Source: Serratia liquefaciens (GTDB taxonomy: Bacteria > Pseudomonadota > Gammaproteobacteria > Enterobacterales > Enterobacteriaceae). From it: 64,000 nt of DNA. The notes beneath the pieces were generated by a model, which saw only the letters and a program-made list of their open reading frames with translations, ran no database searches and had not been told where the DNA came from. The stretch lies in the NCBI RefSeq assembly GCF_027594825.1, contig NZ_CP088930.1, forward strand, positions 2,541,019 through 2,605,018. The letters run 5' to 3'. Below are positions 45,254-57,690 of the stretch, piece by piece; the first letter of the stretch is position 1; each line of letters begins with the position of its first letter. The position numbers were made by a program, and so were the translations under genes.

Positions 45254-47386
45254 ATGAGCACAATAGTGTTGATATTGGCCTTAGTGCTTGCCTGCCTGAT
45301 TGCCGCCGGCCTGTATCTCTGGTTTAAAGCCCGCAATCAGCCGCTGCTAACGCGCGCGTTGCCCTTTATCAAACCCACACACCGTAAACTGACTGGCGAA
45401 GAGCGCGCTGCCGTTGAGCATTATCTCGGCCAGCAAAATAAGCTGAGCAACAAACTGTTGCCCGGCAACAGCTCGCTGCCTTCCGCCAAGCTGGCTCTGA
45501 CACCGCAGAGCGACAACGTCTATCCCATTACCCATGCCATTACCCGCTACGGGCTGGCCAGCGATGACCCCAACAAGTGGCGCTATTATCTGGACGCCGA
45601 AGAGGTGCATCTGCCGCCGTTCTGGGAGCAGTACATCAGCGCCGATAACCATGTGGAAGTGATCAGAACCCAGACGTTACCGCTGGTCATCTCCCTCAAC
45701 GGGCATTCGCTGAAAGATCATATTCACGATCGGCCGCAACCGCCGGTGGTGAAAGCCGCCCCGAGTCAAAATGCCTCCATTCGCAAGGAGGAGAGCGAAC
45801 ACGTCGAGTTGGTGAATATCCGCAAGGAAACACCGGAAGAACACGCGCTGACTCGCCCGAACGGCATCAAGGAAGCCGCCGTTATCTCGGCCGCCCTGCT
45901 GCTGCTGTTCTTCAGCCTGATAAGCCCGGTGGTGGTTATCCCCTGGATGATTCTGGTTGCCGTGCTGATGATCTCCTGGGGCTGCTGGAACCTGTTCCGT
46001 CGGCCGGCAACGCGTGAACTGAAAGAAGTGCACTGCCTGCGGGGCACTCCCAAGCGCTGGGGGCTGTTTGGCGAATCCAATCAGGGACAGATCAGCAATA
46101 TCTCACTCGGCATCATCGATCTGATTTATCCGCCGCATTGGCAGCCTTATATCACCCAGGATCTGGGCAAGACCACCGACGTGGATATCTACCTTAACCG
46201 CCAGGTGTTGCGTCAGGGACGTTTCCTCTCACTGCATGATGAGGTGAAAAACTTCCCGTTGCAGCAATGGGGCAGAAACGCGGTGCTGATGGCCAGTTCG
46301 TTTTTGGTGCTGGTGCTGCTGCTGACCTATATTCCGCTAAGCCTGCCGCTTAAGCTGAGCATGGCTTGGCTGCAGGGCGCGCAAAAAATCGAAGTGACCA
46401 ACGTTCAGGCTCTCGAAGGCGCAACCTTGCGCATCGGCGATACCCTGAAAGCGCAAGGCAACGGTATGTGTTATGTGCCGCCACCGGTTAACGGTTCGCA
46501 CACCTCCAACTTTATGCCTTTCGACTGTTCAGGCATTTACTGGAACAACGCCGCCCCCCTGCCGCAGCCGGAATCCGATATCATCGACAAAGCCTCCGCC
46601 TTGCTGGCGACGGTCAATACCCAGTTGCATCCCGACGGTACCGATCAGAAACTCAACCCGCAGCTGGCCAGCGCGATTGAAAAATCCGGTATGATCCTGT
46701 TGGATGATTTTTCCGATATTGTGCTGAAAACGCAGGATTTATGCCAGGCGGACAACGACTGCGTCCGGCTGAAGAACGCCCTGGTGAACCTGGGTAACGT
46801 CAAAAACTGGGCAACCCTGGTAAAACGCGCCAAGTCGGGCGCTTTGCAGGGGGTCAACGTGTTGCTGCGCCCGGTGAGCGCCGAATCGCTGGAAAGCCTG
46901 ACCAAGGTTGCCGCATCGTCGTTTGTCTACAGCGAAACCCGGCAGGCCGCCGCCGCGCTCAACAGCCCTCCGCCTGGCGGGTTCCTGATCAGCAGCGATG
47001 AAGGCAAGCAGTTGGTCAATCATCCCCAGCCTGCGGTCCCCTTAAACGAATACAACGCACTTGATCAGTGGAATGAGCTGCAACGCCTGGCCAGCATGCT
47101 GCTGCATACGCCGTTTGAAGCTCAGGGCGTGATCACCAATATCAGCGTCGACGCCAACGGCACACGCCATATTGCGCTGCACAGCGAGCCGGATATCATC
47201 ACCCTGTGGCGCTATCTCGGCACCAGCCTGCTGCTGCTGACGGTCGCCGTCGTTCTGGGTTACAACACCTGGCGACTGGTACAGCGCCGCCGTATCAACC
47301 AGCACCGAACCGCCGATATCCAGCGCTATTACGAAAGCTGCTTTAACCCGCAGCTCTCCCCGATGTCATTGCGGCCGATGCCCTGA
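45254..47386 (+). CDS. igaA: Inner-membrane regulator IgaA (YrfF), Rcs pathway inhibitor
   Basis: A 710-residue inner-membrane protein, collinear with IgaA of Salmonella and YrfF of E. coli. Membrane segments are at the N-terminus (2-24), a pair near 215-245, one near 340-360, and one near 650-670; a large periplasmic domain (about 365-650) lies between the last two and contains paired cysteines (CYVPP, FDCSG, CQADNDC). IgaA restrains the RcsCDB envelope-stress phosphorelay by contacting RcsD and is essential unless Rcs is inactive. Confidence 0.94.
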   Translation: MSTIVLILALVLACLIAAGLYLWFKARNQPLLTRALPFIKPTHRKLTGEERAAVEHYLGQQNKLSNKLLPGNSSLPSAKLALTPQSDNVYPITHAITRYGLASDDPNKWRYYLDAEEVHLPPFWEQYISADNHVEVIRTQTLPLVISLNGHSLKDHIHDRPQPPVVKAAPSQNASIRKEESEHVELVNIRKETPEEHALTRPNGIKEAAVISAALLLLFFSLISPVVVIPWMILVAVLMISWGCWNLFRRPATRELKEVHCLRGTPKRWGLFGESNQGQISNISLGIIDLIYPPHWQPYITQDLGKTTDVDIYLNRQVLRQGRFLSLHDEVKNFPLQQWGRNAVLMASSFLVLVLLLTYIPLSLPLKLSMAWLQGAQKIEVTNVQALEGATLRIGDTLKAQGNGMCYVPPPVNGSHTSNFMPFDCSGIYWNNAAPLPQPESDIIDKASALLATVNTQLHPDGTDQKLNPQLASAIEKSGMILLDDFSDIVLKTQDLCQADNDCVRLKNALVNLGNVKNWATLVKRAKSGALQGVNVLLRPVSAESLESLTKVAASSFVYSETRQAAAALNSPPPGGFLISSDEGKQLVNHPQPAVPLNEYNALDQWNELQRLASMLLHTPFEAQGVITNISVDANGTRHIALHSEPDIITLWRYLGTSLLLLTVAVVLGYNTWRLVQRRRINQHRTADIQRYYESCFNPQLSPMSLRPMP

Positions 47387-47483
47387 GTCATCCGTCGGCC
47401 TGCTTCCTGTCACCCACTTTATGCTAGGCTAACGCTATTCCCCTTATCCTGCGGACCCGCGACTGTTCGCCTATGGAGTTTTC

Positions 47484-48164
47484 ATGGTTCCCGAGTTTGA
47501 CTGGCGTGAAATTGATACCGTGCTGCTGGATATGGACGGCACCCTGCTCGATCTGGAGTTCGACAGCCACTTTTGGCTCAGCCTGGTACCACAGGCCCTG
47601 AGCGAGCAGCGTGCTATTCCGTTCGACGAAGCGCGTAAAATCATTCACCAGGAATATCTGGCAGTACAGCACACCATGAACTGGTACTGCTTCGACTACT
47701 GGAGCGAACGGCTGGATCTTGATATTTACCGCATGACCACGGAGGTCGGCAGCCGAGCTCGCCTGCGTGAAGACACCGAGCCCTTTTTGCAGGCATTGCG
47801 AGCCGCAGGTCACCAGACTATTCTGTTGACCAACGCCCATCCGCACAGCCTGGCGGTAAAAATTGAGCATACCGGTTTGGATCGGCACCTTGATTTATTA
47901 CTTTCTACCCACACATTTGGTTATCCGAAAGAAGATCAGCGTTTGTGGCAGGCCGTGCAGCAACACACCGGATTTGATCCGCAACGCACCCTGTTCGTCG
48001 ACGACGGTGAACCTATTCTGGATGCTGCCCGCACCTTCGGGATCCGCTATTGCCTGGGCGTTCAGAATCCGGACTCCAGCATGGCGGAGAAAACTTTCCG
48101 ACACTACCCGGCAATGCGCGACTACCGCCTGTTGATTCCGGCGTTAGCCAAGGGGGAGCAATGA
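47484..48164 (+). CDS. yrfG: GMP/IMP nucleotidase YrfG
   Basis: A 226-residue HAD hydrolase. Motif I is DMDGTLLDLEFD with Asp16 and Asp18, motif II LLTNAHP, and motif IV VDDGEPILDAA. It matches E. coli YrfG, a purine nucleotide phosphatase acting on GMP and IMP. The stop overlaps hslR by four bases, so it is coupled with hslR and then hslO, as in E. coli. Confidence 0.93.
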   Translation: MVPEFDWREIDTVLLDMDGTLLDLEFDSHFWLSLVPQALSEQRAIPFDEARKIIHQEYLAVQHTMNWYCFDYWSERLDLDIYRMTTEVGSRARLREDTEPFLQALRAAGHQTILLTNAHPHSLAVKIEHTGLDRHLDLLLSTHTFGYPKEDQRLWQAVQQHTGFDPQRTLFVDDGEPILDAARTFGIRYCLGVQNPDSSMAEKTFRHYPAMRDYRLLIPALAKGEQ

Positions 48165-48568
48165 AAGATAAGGAAACACGGGACGACGCGGTCCGGCTGG
48201 ATAAATGGCTTTGGGCGGCTCGTTTCTACAAAACCCGCGCGTTGGCGCGGGACATGATCGACGGCGGCAAGGTGCACTACAACGGACAGCGCGGTAAGCC
48301 GAGCAAGATTGTCGAGCTCAATGCCGAGATCAAGCTGCGTCAGGGTAATGATGAGCGCACGGTGATCGTCCTGGCTCTGGCCAGCCAACGGCGCGGCGCC
48401 GACGAGGCGCAGCAAATGTATCAGGAAACCGAAGCCAGCATCGCCAACCGAGAGAAAGTGGCGCTCGCACGCAAGATGAATGCGCTGACCATGCCGCATC
48501 CGGACCGCCGTCCGGACAAGAAAGAGCGGCGCGACCTGATTAAATTTAAATTTGGTGAGCAGGAATAA
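48161..48568 (+). CDS. hslR: Ribosome-associated heat shock protein 15 (Hsp15)
   Basis: A 135-residue basic protein with an N-terminal S4 RNA-binding domain (VRLDKWLWAARFYKTRALAR, about 10-29) and a lysine/arginine-rich tail. Hsp15 binds free 50S subunits that carry a stalled peptidyl-tRNA and helps to recycle them. I start at ATG 48161, inside the ATGA overlap with yrfG and after GGGGGAG. Confidence 0.95.
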   Translation: MKDKETRDDAVRLDKWLWAARFYKTRALARDMIDGGKVHYNGQRGKPSKIVELNAEIKLRQGNDERTVIVLALASQRRGADEAQQMYQETEASIANREKVALARKMNALTMPHPDRRPDKKERRDLIKFKFGEQE

Positions 48569-48593
48569 CCCCTCGCCGCAATGAGAGAAAACT

Positions 48594-49472
48594 ATGTCTA
48601 ACCATGACCAATTGCACCGTTACCTGTTTGAAAACTACGCGGTGCGCGGTGAGCTGGTTACCGTCAGCGGAACCTATCAGCAGGTCCTGAACAACCATGA
48701 TTACCCGGCGCCGGTTAAAAAACTGCTGGGTGAGTTGCTGGTAGCCACCAGCCTGCTGACCGCAACCTTGAAGTTCGACGGCGATATCACCGTACAATTG
48801 CAGGGCGACGGCCCGCTGAAGCTGGCGGTGATTAACGGCAATAACCGCCAGGAAATGCGTGGCGTAGCGCGCGTACAGAGCGAAATCGCCGATGACAGCA
48901 CGCTGCATCAGTTGATCGGCAATGGCGTCATGGTGATCACCATCGCGCCAACCGAAGGCGAGCGCTATCAGGGCGTAGTGGCACTGGAAGGCGAAACGCT
49001 GGCCGAATGCCTTGAGGCTTACTTCCGCCAGTCCGAACAGCTGCCAACCCGTCTGTTCATCCGCACCGGCGAGTTCGAAGGCCAACCGGCCGCGGGCGGT
49101 ATGTTGCTGCAGGTACTGCCGGCGCAGGACGGCAATGCCGATGATTTCGATCATCTGGTACAGCTGACCAACACGGTGAAAAGCGAAGAGCTGTTCAGCC
49201 TGCCGGCCAACGAAGTGCTGTATCGCCTGTATCACCAGGAAGAAGTCACGCTGTATGAACCGCAGGACGTGATCTTCCGTTGCACCTGTTCACGCCAGCG
49301 TTGCGCTGATGCGCTGATCACCCTGCCGGCGGAAGAAGTGGCCCAAATGCTCGAGCAGGATGGCAATATTGATATGCACTGCGATTACTGCGGCAATCAC
49401 TATGTGTTTGACGCCGTGGATGTTGCCGCCTTGTACACTGGTAACACCGACGAAAGCGAGCAGTTGCACTAA
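48594..49472 (+). CDS. hslO: Redox-regulated chaperone Hsp33
   Basis: A 292-residue chaperone holdase. The C-terminal zinc switch is intact: CTC (with RC nearby) and, about 30 residues on, CDYC. Under oxidative stress these cysteines form disulfides, release zinc and turn on the chaperone. It lies 25 bp after hslR in one operon. E. coli has yhgE between hslO and pckA; that gene is absent here. Confidence 0.96.
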   Translation: MSNHDQLHRYLFENYAVRGELVTVSGTYQQVLNNHDYPAPVKKLLGELLVATSLLTATLKFDGDITVQLQGDGPLKLAVINGNNRQEMRGVARVQSEIADDSTLHQLIGNGVMVITIAPTEGERYQGVVALEGETLAECLEAYFRQSEQLPTRLFIRTGEFEGQPAAGGMLLQVLPAQDGNADDFDHLVQLTNTVKSEELFSLPANEVLYRLYHQEEVTLYEPQDVIFRCTCSRQRCADALITLPAEEVAQMLEQDGNIDMHCDYCGNHYVFDAVDVAALYTGNTDESEQLH

Positions 49473-49488
49473 GTAGCACCCCATATCG

Positions 49489-49509
49489 GCGGGCGCGCCC
49501 TGCGCCCGC
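49489..49509 (+). terminator. Hairpin after hslO
   Basis: GCGGGCGC (49489-49496) and GCGCCCGC (49502-49509) form an eight-pair GC stem, 16 bases after the hslO stop. The T-tract is poor (TCATTCACC), so it may act as a stabilising hairpin. Confidence 0.5.
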
Positions 49510-49543
49510 TCATTCACCTCGTTTGCACGTTTGCTTTTTTCCG

Positions 49544-49559
49544 TGTGCTATCTCTCAGA
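49544..49559. promoter_or_regulatory. CRP site candidate upstream of pckA
   Basis: TGTGCTATCTCTCAGA matches TGTGA-N6-TCACA at eight of ten core positions, about 110 bp before the pckA start. E. coli pckA is known to be under catabolite control, which supports the reading, but the flanks are not AT-rich. Confidence 0.4.
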
Positions 49560-49668
49560 TCGTAACGAAAAACCGACTAAAACGTTAAATATTTGATACC
49601 TATCGCGGTTACTCGCTGCTGAATCCCTACAATTGGCGCCAGAAATTCTGTGACCAAGGAGTAGTGAC

Positions 49669-51288
49669 ATGCGTGTTAAAGGTATAACCCCTCAGGATCT
49701 GGCCGCTTATGGGATTCATAACGTCGGCGAAATCGTTCACAACCCGAGTTATGACTTGCTGTTCAAGGAAGAAACAGACCCATCTCTGGAAGGTTATGAA
49801 CGTGGGGTCGTAACCAAGCTGGGTGCTGTATCCGTCGACACCGGTATTTTTACCGGCCGTTCCCCGAAAGATAAGTACATCGTCCGTGACGACATCACCC
49901 GCGACACCGTCTGGTGGGCCGATCAGGGCAAAGGAAAAAACGACAACAAACCCCTCAGTCCGGAAATTTGGGCTGACCTGAAACAGCTGGTCACCACGCA
50001 GCTCTCCGGCAAACGCCTGTTTGTGGTGGATACCTTCTGCGGCGCCAATGCCGACTCACGCTTGAAAGTCCGTTTTATCACCGAGGTTGCCTGGCAGGCA
50101 CACTTCGTCAAAAACATGTTCATTCGCCCGACGGAAGAAGAACTGCAGGATTTCGAACCGGACTTCGTGGTGATGAACGGCGCCAAATGCACTAACCCGA
50201 ACTGGCAGCAACAGGGCCTGAACTCGGAGAACTTTGTCGCTTTCAACCTGACCGAACGCATGCAGCTGATTGGCGGCACCTGGTACGGCGGCGAAATGAA
50301 AAAGGGTATGTTCTCCATGATGAACTACCTGCTGCCGCTGAAAGGCATCGCTTCCATGCACTGCTCGGCCAACGTGGGTGAAAAAGGCGACGTGGCGGTA
50401 TTCTTCGGCCTGTCCGGCACCGGCAAAACCACCCTGTCCACCGATCCAAAACGCCAGCTGATTGGCGATGACGAACACGGCTGGGATGACGACGGCGTGT
50501 TCAACTTCGAAGGTGGTTGCTACGCCAAAACCATCAAGCTGTCCGAAGAAGCCGAGCCGGATATCTATCACGCCATCAAACGCGATGCGCTGCTGGAAAA
50601 CGTCACGGTGCTGGCCGACGGTACGATTGATTTCAACGACGGCTCGAAAACCGAGAACACCCGCGTTTCCTACCCGATCTATCACATCCAGAACATCGTC
50701 AAGCCGGTTTCCAAGGCTGGCCACGCCACCAAGGTGATCTTCCTGACCGCAGACGCCTTCGGCGTGCTGCCACCGGTTTCTCGCCTGACCGCCAACCAGA
50801 CCCAGTACCACTTCCTGTCCGGCTTTACCGCCAAGCTGGCCGGTACCGAACGCGGCGTGACCGAGCCGACCCCAACCTTCTCCGCCTGCTTCGGCGCAGC
50901 CTTCCTGTCGCTGCACCCAACGCAGTACGCCGAAGTCCTGGTGAAGCGCATGCAGGCTGCGGGTGCCCAGGCCTACCTGGTCAACACCGGCTGGAACGGC
51001 ACCGGTAAACGCATTTCGATCAAAGATACTCGCGGCATTATCGATGCGATCCTCAGCGGTGAAATCGATAAGGCAGAAACCATTACTCTGCCTATCTTCG
51101 ATCTGGCGATGCCAACCTCACTGCCGGGCGTTAACCCGGACATTCTGGATCCCCGCGCCACTTACGCCAGCCTTGAGCAATGGCAAGAGAAAGCACAGGA
51201 TTTGGCCGAGCGTTTTGTCACCAACTTTGACAAATACACTGACACCCCGGCAGGTGCCGCACTGGTCAGCGCCGGTCCAAAACTGTAA
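49669..51288 (+). CDS. pckA: Phosphoenolpyruvate carboxykinase (ATP)
   Basis: A 539-residue gluconeogenic enzyme. The kinase loop [11 protein letters not shown] (about 248-258) and the metal-binding DDEHGWDD (about 268-275) are present, as are the oxaloacetate-binding [10 protein letters not shown] (about 64-73) and [10 protein letters not shown]. It converts oxaloacetate and ATP to phosphoenolpyruvate, CO2 and ADP. AAGGAG precedes the ATG. Length agrees with E. coli (540). A clear terminator follows. Confidence 0.97.
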   Translation: MRVKGITPQDLAAYGIHNVGEIVHNPSYDLLFKEETDPSLEGYERGVVTKLGAVSVDTGIFTGRSPKDKYIVRDDITRDTVWWADQGKGKNDNKPLSPEIWADLKQLVTTQLSGKRLFVVDTFCGANADSRLKVRFITEVAWQAHFVKNMFIRPTEEELQDFEPDFVVMNGAKCTNPNWQQQGLNSENFVAFNLTERMQLIGGTWYGGEMKKGMFSMMNYLLPLKGIASMHCSANVGEKGDVAVFFGLSGTGKTTLSTDPKRQLIGDDEHGWDDDGVFNFEGGCYAKTIKLSEEAEPDIYHAIKRDALLENVTVLADGTIDFNDGSKTENTRVSYPIYHIQNIVKPVSKAGHATKVIFLTADAFGVLPPVSRLTANQTQYHFLSGFTAKLAGTERGVTEPTPTFSACFGAAFLSLHPTQYAEVLVKRMQAAGAQAYLVNTGWNGTGKRISIKDTRGIIDAILSGEIDKAETITLPIFDLAMPTSLPGVNPDILDPRATYASLEQWQEKAQDLAERFVTNFDKYTDTPAGAALVSAGPKL

Positions 51289-51313
51289 TACCTTCTTTTT
51301 TACAGCTTCATCT

Positions 51314-51339
51314 AAGGCGTGGATACCACGCCTTTTTTT
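51314..51339 (+). terminator. pckA terminator
   Basis: AAGGCGTGG (51314-51322) and CCACGCCTT (51326-51334) pair around ATA and are followed by T-rich sequence (51335-51339 and beyond). Confidence 0.9.
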
Positions 51340-51350
51340 ATTTTAATCGG

Positions 51351-51410
51351 TTGTTTTTTGAGCAGCACAAAGTGATAATAATGCAGTGCAATCATTGATA
51401 GCAAAGGAGG
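51351..51410 (+). promoter_or_regulatory. Promoter, operator candidate and RBS of the FitAB-like operon
   Basis: TTGTTT (51351-51356), a 17-bp spacer and GATAAT (51374-51379) form a sigma-70 promoter between the pckA terminator and the antitoxin. The imperfect palindrome AATGCAGTGCAAT (51380-51392) right after the -10 may be the antitoxin operator. A very strong ribosome-binding site, AAAGGAGG, is at 51403-51410. Confidence 0.6.
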
Positions 51411-51415
51411 TTTCA

Positions 51416-51679
51416 ATGGCTACCATAACCGTCAGAAATCTGGACGACGAAGTAAAGGAGTTGCTGCGCGTCTCGGCAGCAAAAAATGGCCATTCCATGG
51501 AGGAGGAAGCTCGAATGATTTTGAAACAGGCCTTAGTGAAAAAACCGCCGCGCTATGGTTTAGGCACGCGTATGCATCAACACTTTGCCGAATTGGGTGG
51601 CGTTGAGCTGGAGATCCCGCCGCGTGATAAAACACCGCCGCGGATTGTCACCTTTGACGACGACGATGACCAGGTATGA
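51416..51679 (+). CDS. FitA/VapB-like ribbon-helix-helix antitoxin
   Basis: An 87-residue protein. Residues 1-45 (ATITVRNLDDEVKELLRVSA, then KNGHSMEEEARMILKQAL) are an Arc-type ribbon-helix-helix domain of the FitA/StbC kind. The C-terminal part, with an acidic DDDDD near the end, should bind and block the PIN-domain toxin. The ATG at 51416 is set by the AAAGGAGG just upstream. The stop overlaps the toxin start (ATGA). It likely represses its own promoter. Confidence 0.88.
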   Translation: MATITVRNLDDEVKELLRVSAAKNGHSMEEEARMILKQALVKKPPRYGLGTRMHQHFAELGGVELEIPPRDKTPPRIVTFDDDDDQV

Positions 51680-52155
51680 TTATTCTCGATACCAATGTAG
51701 TTTTAGAATTGCTGCGTCCGGCGCCTCATTATCACGTCTTAAGGTGGCTGGACCAACAAGACACCTATCAATTCTATCTGAGCGCTGTCGTAGTCGCGGA
51801 ACTCTATACCGGCATAGCCCGTATGCCCTATGGCAAAAGACAGTCCGAGTTGCAAACCAATCTCGGTGTCATGCTGCATGAGGAGTTTTCGGAAAGAGTT
51901 TTGCCCTTTGATACTGGCTGCGCTCTGCAGCATGCGGAATTAATGGGTGCCAACCGCCGCCAAGGCATCGGCGTCAGCTTTCCTGACACCCAAATCGCCG
52001 CCACCTGCCTGCATTACGGTGCCACCCTGGCCACGCGCAATACCCAAGACTTTATCCATTGCGGCATTGAGTTAATCGATCCCTGGCAAGCCAGCACCGG
52101 TAGGCTTCTGCATGAAGAAGCGGCGGAGTACTACGTGATGAGCAGAAAGCCCTGA
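51676..52155 (+). CDS. PIN-domain toxin, FitB/VapC family
   Basis: A 159-residue PIN-domain ribonuclease of the FitB/StbB type. The acidic metal-binding residues are intact: Asp5 in MIILDTNVVLELLRP, Glu42 in VVVAELYTGI and Asp104 in FPDTQIAATCLHYG, followed by LATRNTQDF. Relatives cleave initiator tRNA or other RNAs; the target here is unknown. The C-terminus is about 20 residues longer than most VapC proteins. The pair lies between pckA and envZ, where E. coli has no gene; the toxin stop is 17 bp from the convergent envZ stop. Confidence 0.88.
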   Translation: MIILDTNVVLELLRPAPHYHVLRWLDQQDTYQFYLSAVVVAELYTGIARMPYGKRQSELQTNLGVMLHEEFSERVLPFDTGCALQHAELMGANRRQGIGVSFPDTQIAATCLHYGATLATRNTQDFIHCGIELIDPWQASTGRLLHEEAAEYYVMSRKP

Positions 52156-52171
52156 CAGGGCAACCTCACTG

Positions 52172-54267
<2,096 letters not shown>

Positions 54268-54685
54268 TGTATTACTCCCAAAGGCTTTATTGCCTGACGT
54301 GAATATTGTTAAAAAACCCTGTCATTTCGGACAGCGTTTAATGGTATATATTCTAGACGAAATTGTTACAAAGCTTATTCTTTTGCCCATTTATCAACAA
54401 TTTTCATCAAAATGCCCGCGACGATCCGCCAAAATCCCGATGCGCATAGGTTAAATTTACAAGCACCGCGTCTTATGGCAGGCGGGCATACCCGACGGCT
54501 GATTCGGCAGTGTAACTCAGCCGGGGCGATAAGAAACGCGAGCACCGGCAATTTTGCCGCGTAGCCGATGATTAACGCTCATTTGATTGTGCAACAGCAG
54601 CCTACAGCCCGATGCGAGTTTGTGCGACACTTTGCCAATGCAATGACGTCCTTCCCTTTGATATGCCCCTAAAGGCGGAACCACG
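54268..54685. promoter_or_regulatory. ompR-greB divergent intergenic region
   Basis: These 418 bp hold no credible gene. The ompR side is AT-rich (54300-54420), with TTGTAA (minus strand, near 54366) and a TATATA-like -10 about 15-16 bp on, a possible ompR promoter. The greB side is more GC-rich, with no clear promoter. No terminator or repeat was recognised. Confidence 0.4.
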
Positions 54686-55159
54686 ATGAGAACGCAGCTG
54701 ATAACCCGCGAAGGTTACGACAAGCTAAAGCAGGAATTAGACTTTCTCTGGCGCGAAGATCGGCCAGAGGTCACCAAAAAAGTGACCTGGGCAGCCAGCC
54801 TCGGCGACAGAAGTGAAAATGCCGATTATCAGTACAATAAAAAGCGACTGCGGGAAATCGATCGCCGCGTGCGCTACCTGACCAAATGCCTCGAGCAATT
54901 GAAGATTGTCGATTACTCGCCGCAGCAGGAAGGCAAAGTGTTTTTCGGCGCCTGGGTGGTGGTAGAAAATGAGGACGGCGACATTAAACGCTTCCGCATC
55001 GTCGGCTATGACGAAATTTTTGGCCGCCGAGACTACATCTCCATCGATTCGCCTATGGCCCGCGCGCTGCTTAAAAAAGAAGTGGGCGATGCAGCCACCG
55101 TCAATACGCCGGTCGGCGATGCCCTGTGGTACGTGAATGAGATCGAGTACGTAAAATAA
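54686..55159 (+). CDS. greB: Transcript cleavage factor GreB
   Basis: A 157-residue transcription elongation factor. The N-terminal coiled coil carries the tip acidic residues in [21 protein letters not shown], and the C-terminal FKBP-like domain follows. It enters the RNA polymerase secondary channel and stimulates cleavage of backtracked RNA. It lies between ompR and tex, as in E. coli. Confidence 0.97.
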   Translation: MRTQLITREGYDKLKQELDFLWREDRPEVTKKVTWAASLGDRSENADYQYNKKRLREIDRRVRYLTKCLEQLKIVDYSPQQEGKVFFGAWVVVENEDGDIKRFRIVGYDEIFGRRDYISIDSPMARALLKKEVGDAATVNTPVGDALWYVNEIEYVK

Positions 55160-55316
55160 GATTTCAGTTTTTTCCGAGCGGCCGCCCGCCGCCGCAGTAC
55201 AGGCCGCTTTACGCGCTATGACTGTCGAGAGGCGGCCCGCTCCACTGGCATTTTCCCCGCGCAATCCGTATAACTGTCCCCCTGTTTACCAACCGTTCTC
55301 AACAGATACCAGACTT

Positions 55317-57647
55317 ATGAATGACCCACTGAGCCGCATTATTGCAACAGAACTGCAGGCCCGGCCGGAGCAAGTTGACTCCGCCATCCGTCTGCTGGAT
55401 GAAGGTAATACCGTGCCCTTTATTGCACGCTATCGTAAGGAAGTCACCGGGGGTCTGGACGATACCCAACTGCGCCAGCTGGAAACCCGCCTGGGTTATC
55501 TGCGTGAACTGGAAGACCGCCGTCAGACCATCCTTAAATCGATCGACGAGCAGGGCAAACTGACCGAACAGCTGGCGACGGCGATCACCGCCACGCAAAG
55601 CAAAACCGAACTCGAAGACCTCTACCTGCCTTACAAACCCAAGCGCCGCACCCGCGGTCAGATCGCGATTGAAGCCGGTCTGGAGCCTCTGGCGGACACC
55701 CTGTGGCAGGATCCTCAGCAGCAACCTGAACAACTGGCCGAAGGCTACGTTGATGCAGACAAAGGCGTGGCGGACGTAAAAGCCGCCCTTGACGGCGCGC
55801 GTTACATCCTGATGGAGCGTTTCGCCGAAGACGCCGCATTGCTGGCCAAGGTCCGTAACTACCTGTGGAAACATGCGCATCTGGTGTCCAAAGTGGTGGA
55901 AGGCAAAGAAGAGGCCGGGGCCAAGTTCCGCGACTATTTCGATCACCATGAACCCATTGCCCAGGTGCCATCGCACCGTGCGCTGGCCATGTTCCGCGGC
56001 CGTAACGAAGGCGTACTGCAGCTGGCGCTGAATGCCGATCCTCAGTTTGAAGAAGCCCCACGCGAAAGCCAGGCGGAGCAGATCATCATCAGCCACCTGG
56101 ATCTGCGCCTGAATGATGCTCCGGCGGACGCCTGGCGCAAAGCGGTGGTCAACTGGACCTGGCGTATCAAGGTGCTGCTGCATCTGGAAACCGAACTGAT
56201 GAGCACCGTGCGCGAACGTGCGGAAGACGAAGCGATCAACGTCTTTGCCCGTAACATGCATGACCTGCTGATGGCGGCACCGGCCGGTATGCGCGCCACC
56301 ATGGGGCTGGATCCGGGCCTGCGTACCGGGGTCAAAGTGGCGGTAGTCGATGCTACCGGCAAGCTGGTCGCCACCGACACCGTTTACCCGCACACGGGCC
56401 AGGCCGCCAAAGCCGCAGCCATCGTCGCCGCACTGTGCATCAAGCATAAAGTGGAGCTGGTCGCCATCGGCAACGGCACCGCATCGCGCGAGACCGAACG
56501 CTTTTACCTCGACTTGCAACAGCAGTTCAGCGAAGTCAAAGCGCAGAAGGTGATCGTCAGCGAAGCCGGCGCTTCGGTGTACTCCGCTTCCGAACTGGCG
56601 GCGCTGGAGTTCCCTAACCTCGACGTCTCGCTGCGCGGGGCGGTATCCATCGCACGTCGTCTGCAGGATCCGCTGGCCGAGCTGGTCAAAATCGACCCGA
56701 AATCCATCGGCGTCGGCCAGTATCAGCATGACGTCAGCCAAAGCCAACTGGCGAAAAAGCTCGATTCCGTGGTCGAAGACTGCGTGAATGCCGTCGGCGT
56801 CGATCTGAACACCGCCTCGGTGCCGCTGTTGACCCGCGTAGCTGGCCTGACGCGCATGATGGCGCAGAACATCGTCACCTGGCGCGACGAAAACGGCCGC
56901 TTCAGCAACCGCGAACAGCTGCTGAAAGTCAGCCGCTTGGGGCCGAAAGCCTTTGAACAGTGCGCCGGCTTCCTGCGTATCAATCACGGCGACAATCCGC
57001 TGGACGCCTCGACGGTTCACCCGGAAACCTACCCGGTGGTCGAACGCATTCTGGCGGCAACTCGTCAGGCTCTGCAGGATCTGATGGGCAACCCGGCGGC
57101 GGTGCGTAGCCTGAAGGCCAGCGACTTTACCGACGAGAAGTTCGGTGTGCCGACGGTGACCGACATCCTGAAGGAGCTGGAGAAACCGGGCCGCGATCCT
57201 CGTCCGGAATTCAAAACCGCAACCTTCGCCGAAGGCGTGGAAACCCTCAACGACCTGCAACCGGGAATGATCCTGGAAGGTTCGGTCACCAACGTCACCA
57301 ACTTCGGTGCCTTTGTGGATATCGGCGTGCATCAGGATGGACTGGTGCATATCTCCTCGCTGGCGGACAAGTTTGTCGAAGATCCGCACACCGTGGTGAA
57401 AGCCGGCGATATCGTCAAAGTGAAGGTGATGGAAGTGGATCTGCAACGTAAACGCATCGCATTGAGCATGCGCCTGGACGAGCAACCGGGTGAAGGTTCC
57501 CCACGCCGGGGCGGCAATTCGGCGCCGGCCCGGGACAACGCTACCCGACCGCAGGCCAATAAGGCTAAACCGCGCGGTGGCAACACCTCGGCTGGCAACA
57601 GCGCCATGGGCGACGCACTGGCTGCCGCCTTCGGCAAAAAGTCGTAG
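55317..57647 (+). CDS. tex: RNA-binding transcription accessory protein Tex
   Basis: A 776-residue protein of the Tex/Spt6-like family. An N-terminal helical region ([18 protein letters not shown]) is followed by a YqgF-like RNase fold ([16 protein letters not shown], about 325-340), helix-hairpin-helix repeats ([20 protein letters not shown]), and a C-terminal S1 RNA-binding domain ([20 protein letters not shown], about 650-720), then a basic Gly/Asn-rich tail. The ATG at 55317 matches the family start [10 protein letters not shown]; the frame upstream is spacer sequence. Confidence 0.95.
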   Translation: MNDPLSRIIATELQARPEQVDSAIRLLDEGNTVPFIARYRKEVTGGLDDTQLRQLETRLGYLRELEDRRQTILKSIDEQGKLTEQLATAITATQSKTELEDLYLPYKPKRRTRGQIAIEAGLEPLADTLWQDPQQQPEQLAEGYVDADKGVADVKAALDGARYILMERFAEDAALLAKVRNYLWKHAHLVSKVVEGKEEAGAKFRDYFDHHEPIAQVPSHRALAMFRGRNEGVLQLALNADPQFEEAPRESQAEQIIISHLDLRLNDAPADAWRKAVVNWTWRIKVLLHLETELMSTVRERAEDEAINVFARNMHDLLMAAPAGMRATMGLDPGLRTGVKVAVVDATGKLVATDTVYPHTGQAAKAAAIVAALCIKHKVELVAIGNGTASRETERFYLDLQQQFSEVKAQKVIVSEAGASVYSASELAALEFPNLDVSLRGAVSIARRLQDPLAELVKIDPKSIGVGQYQHDVSQSQLAKKLDSVVEDCVNAVGVDLNTASVPLLTRVAGLTRMMAQNIVTWRDENGRFSNREQLLKVSRLGPKAFEQCAGFLRINHGDNPLDASTVHPETYPVVERILAATRQALQDLMGNPAAVRSLKASDFTDEKFGVPTVTDILKELEKPGRDPRPEFKTATFAEGVETLNDLQPGMILEGSVTNVTNFGAFVDIGVHQDGLVHISSLADKFVEDPHTVVKAGDIVKVKVMEVDLQRKRIALSMRLDEQPGEGSPRRGGNSAPARDNATRPQANKAKPRGGNTSAGNSAMGDALAAAFGKKS

Positions 57648-57666
57648 TCAAAACGCAAGATGCACA

Positions 57667-57690
57667 GGGAGGGGTTAACCTCTCCCTTTT
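57667..57690 (+). terminator. tex terminator
   Basis: GGGAG (57667-57671) and CTCCC (57682-57686) form the lower stem, extended by a G-T wobble and GG/CC pairs around TTAA, and are followed by TTTT. It lies 20 bases after the tex stop. Confidence 0.75.

Noticed and set aside
55299..57485. A 728-codon open frame on the minus strand opposite tex
   Set aside because: It mirrors tex codon structure, has no start context, and its product (His/Gln/Arg-rich) resembles no family; tex is clearly the gene.
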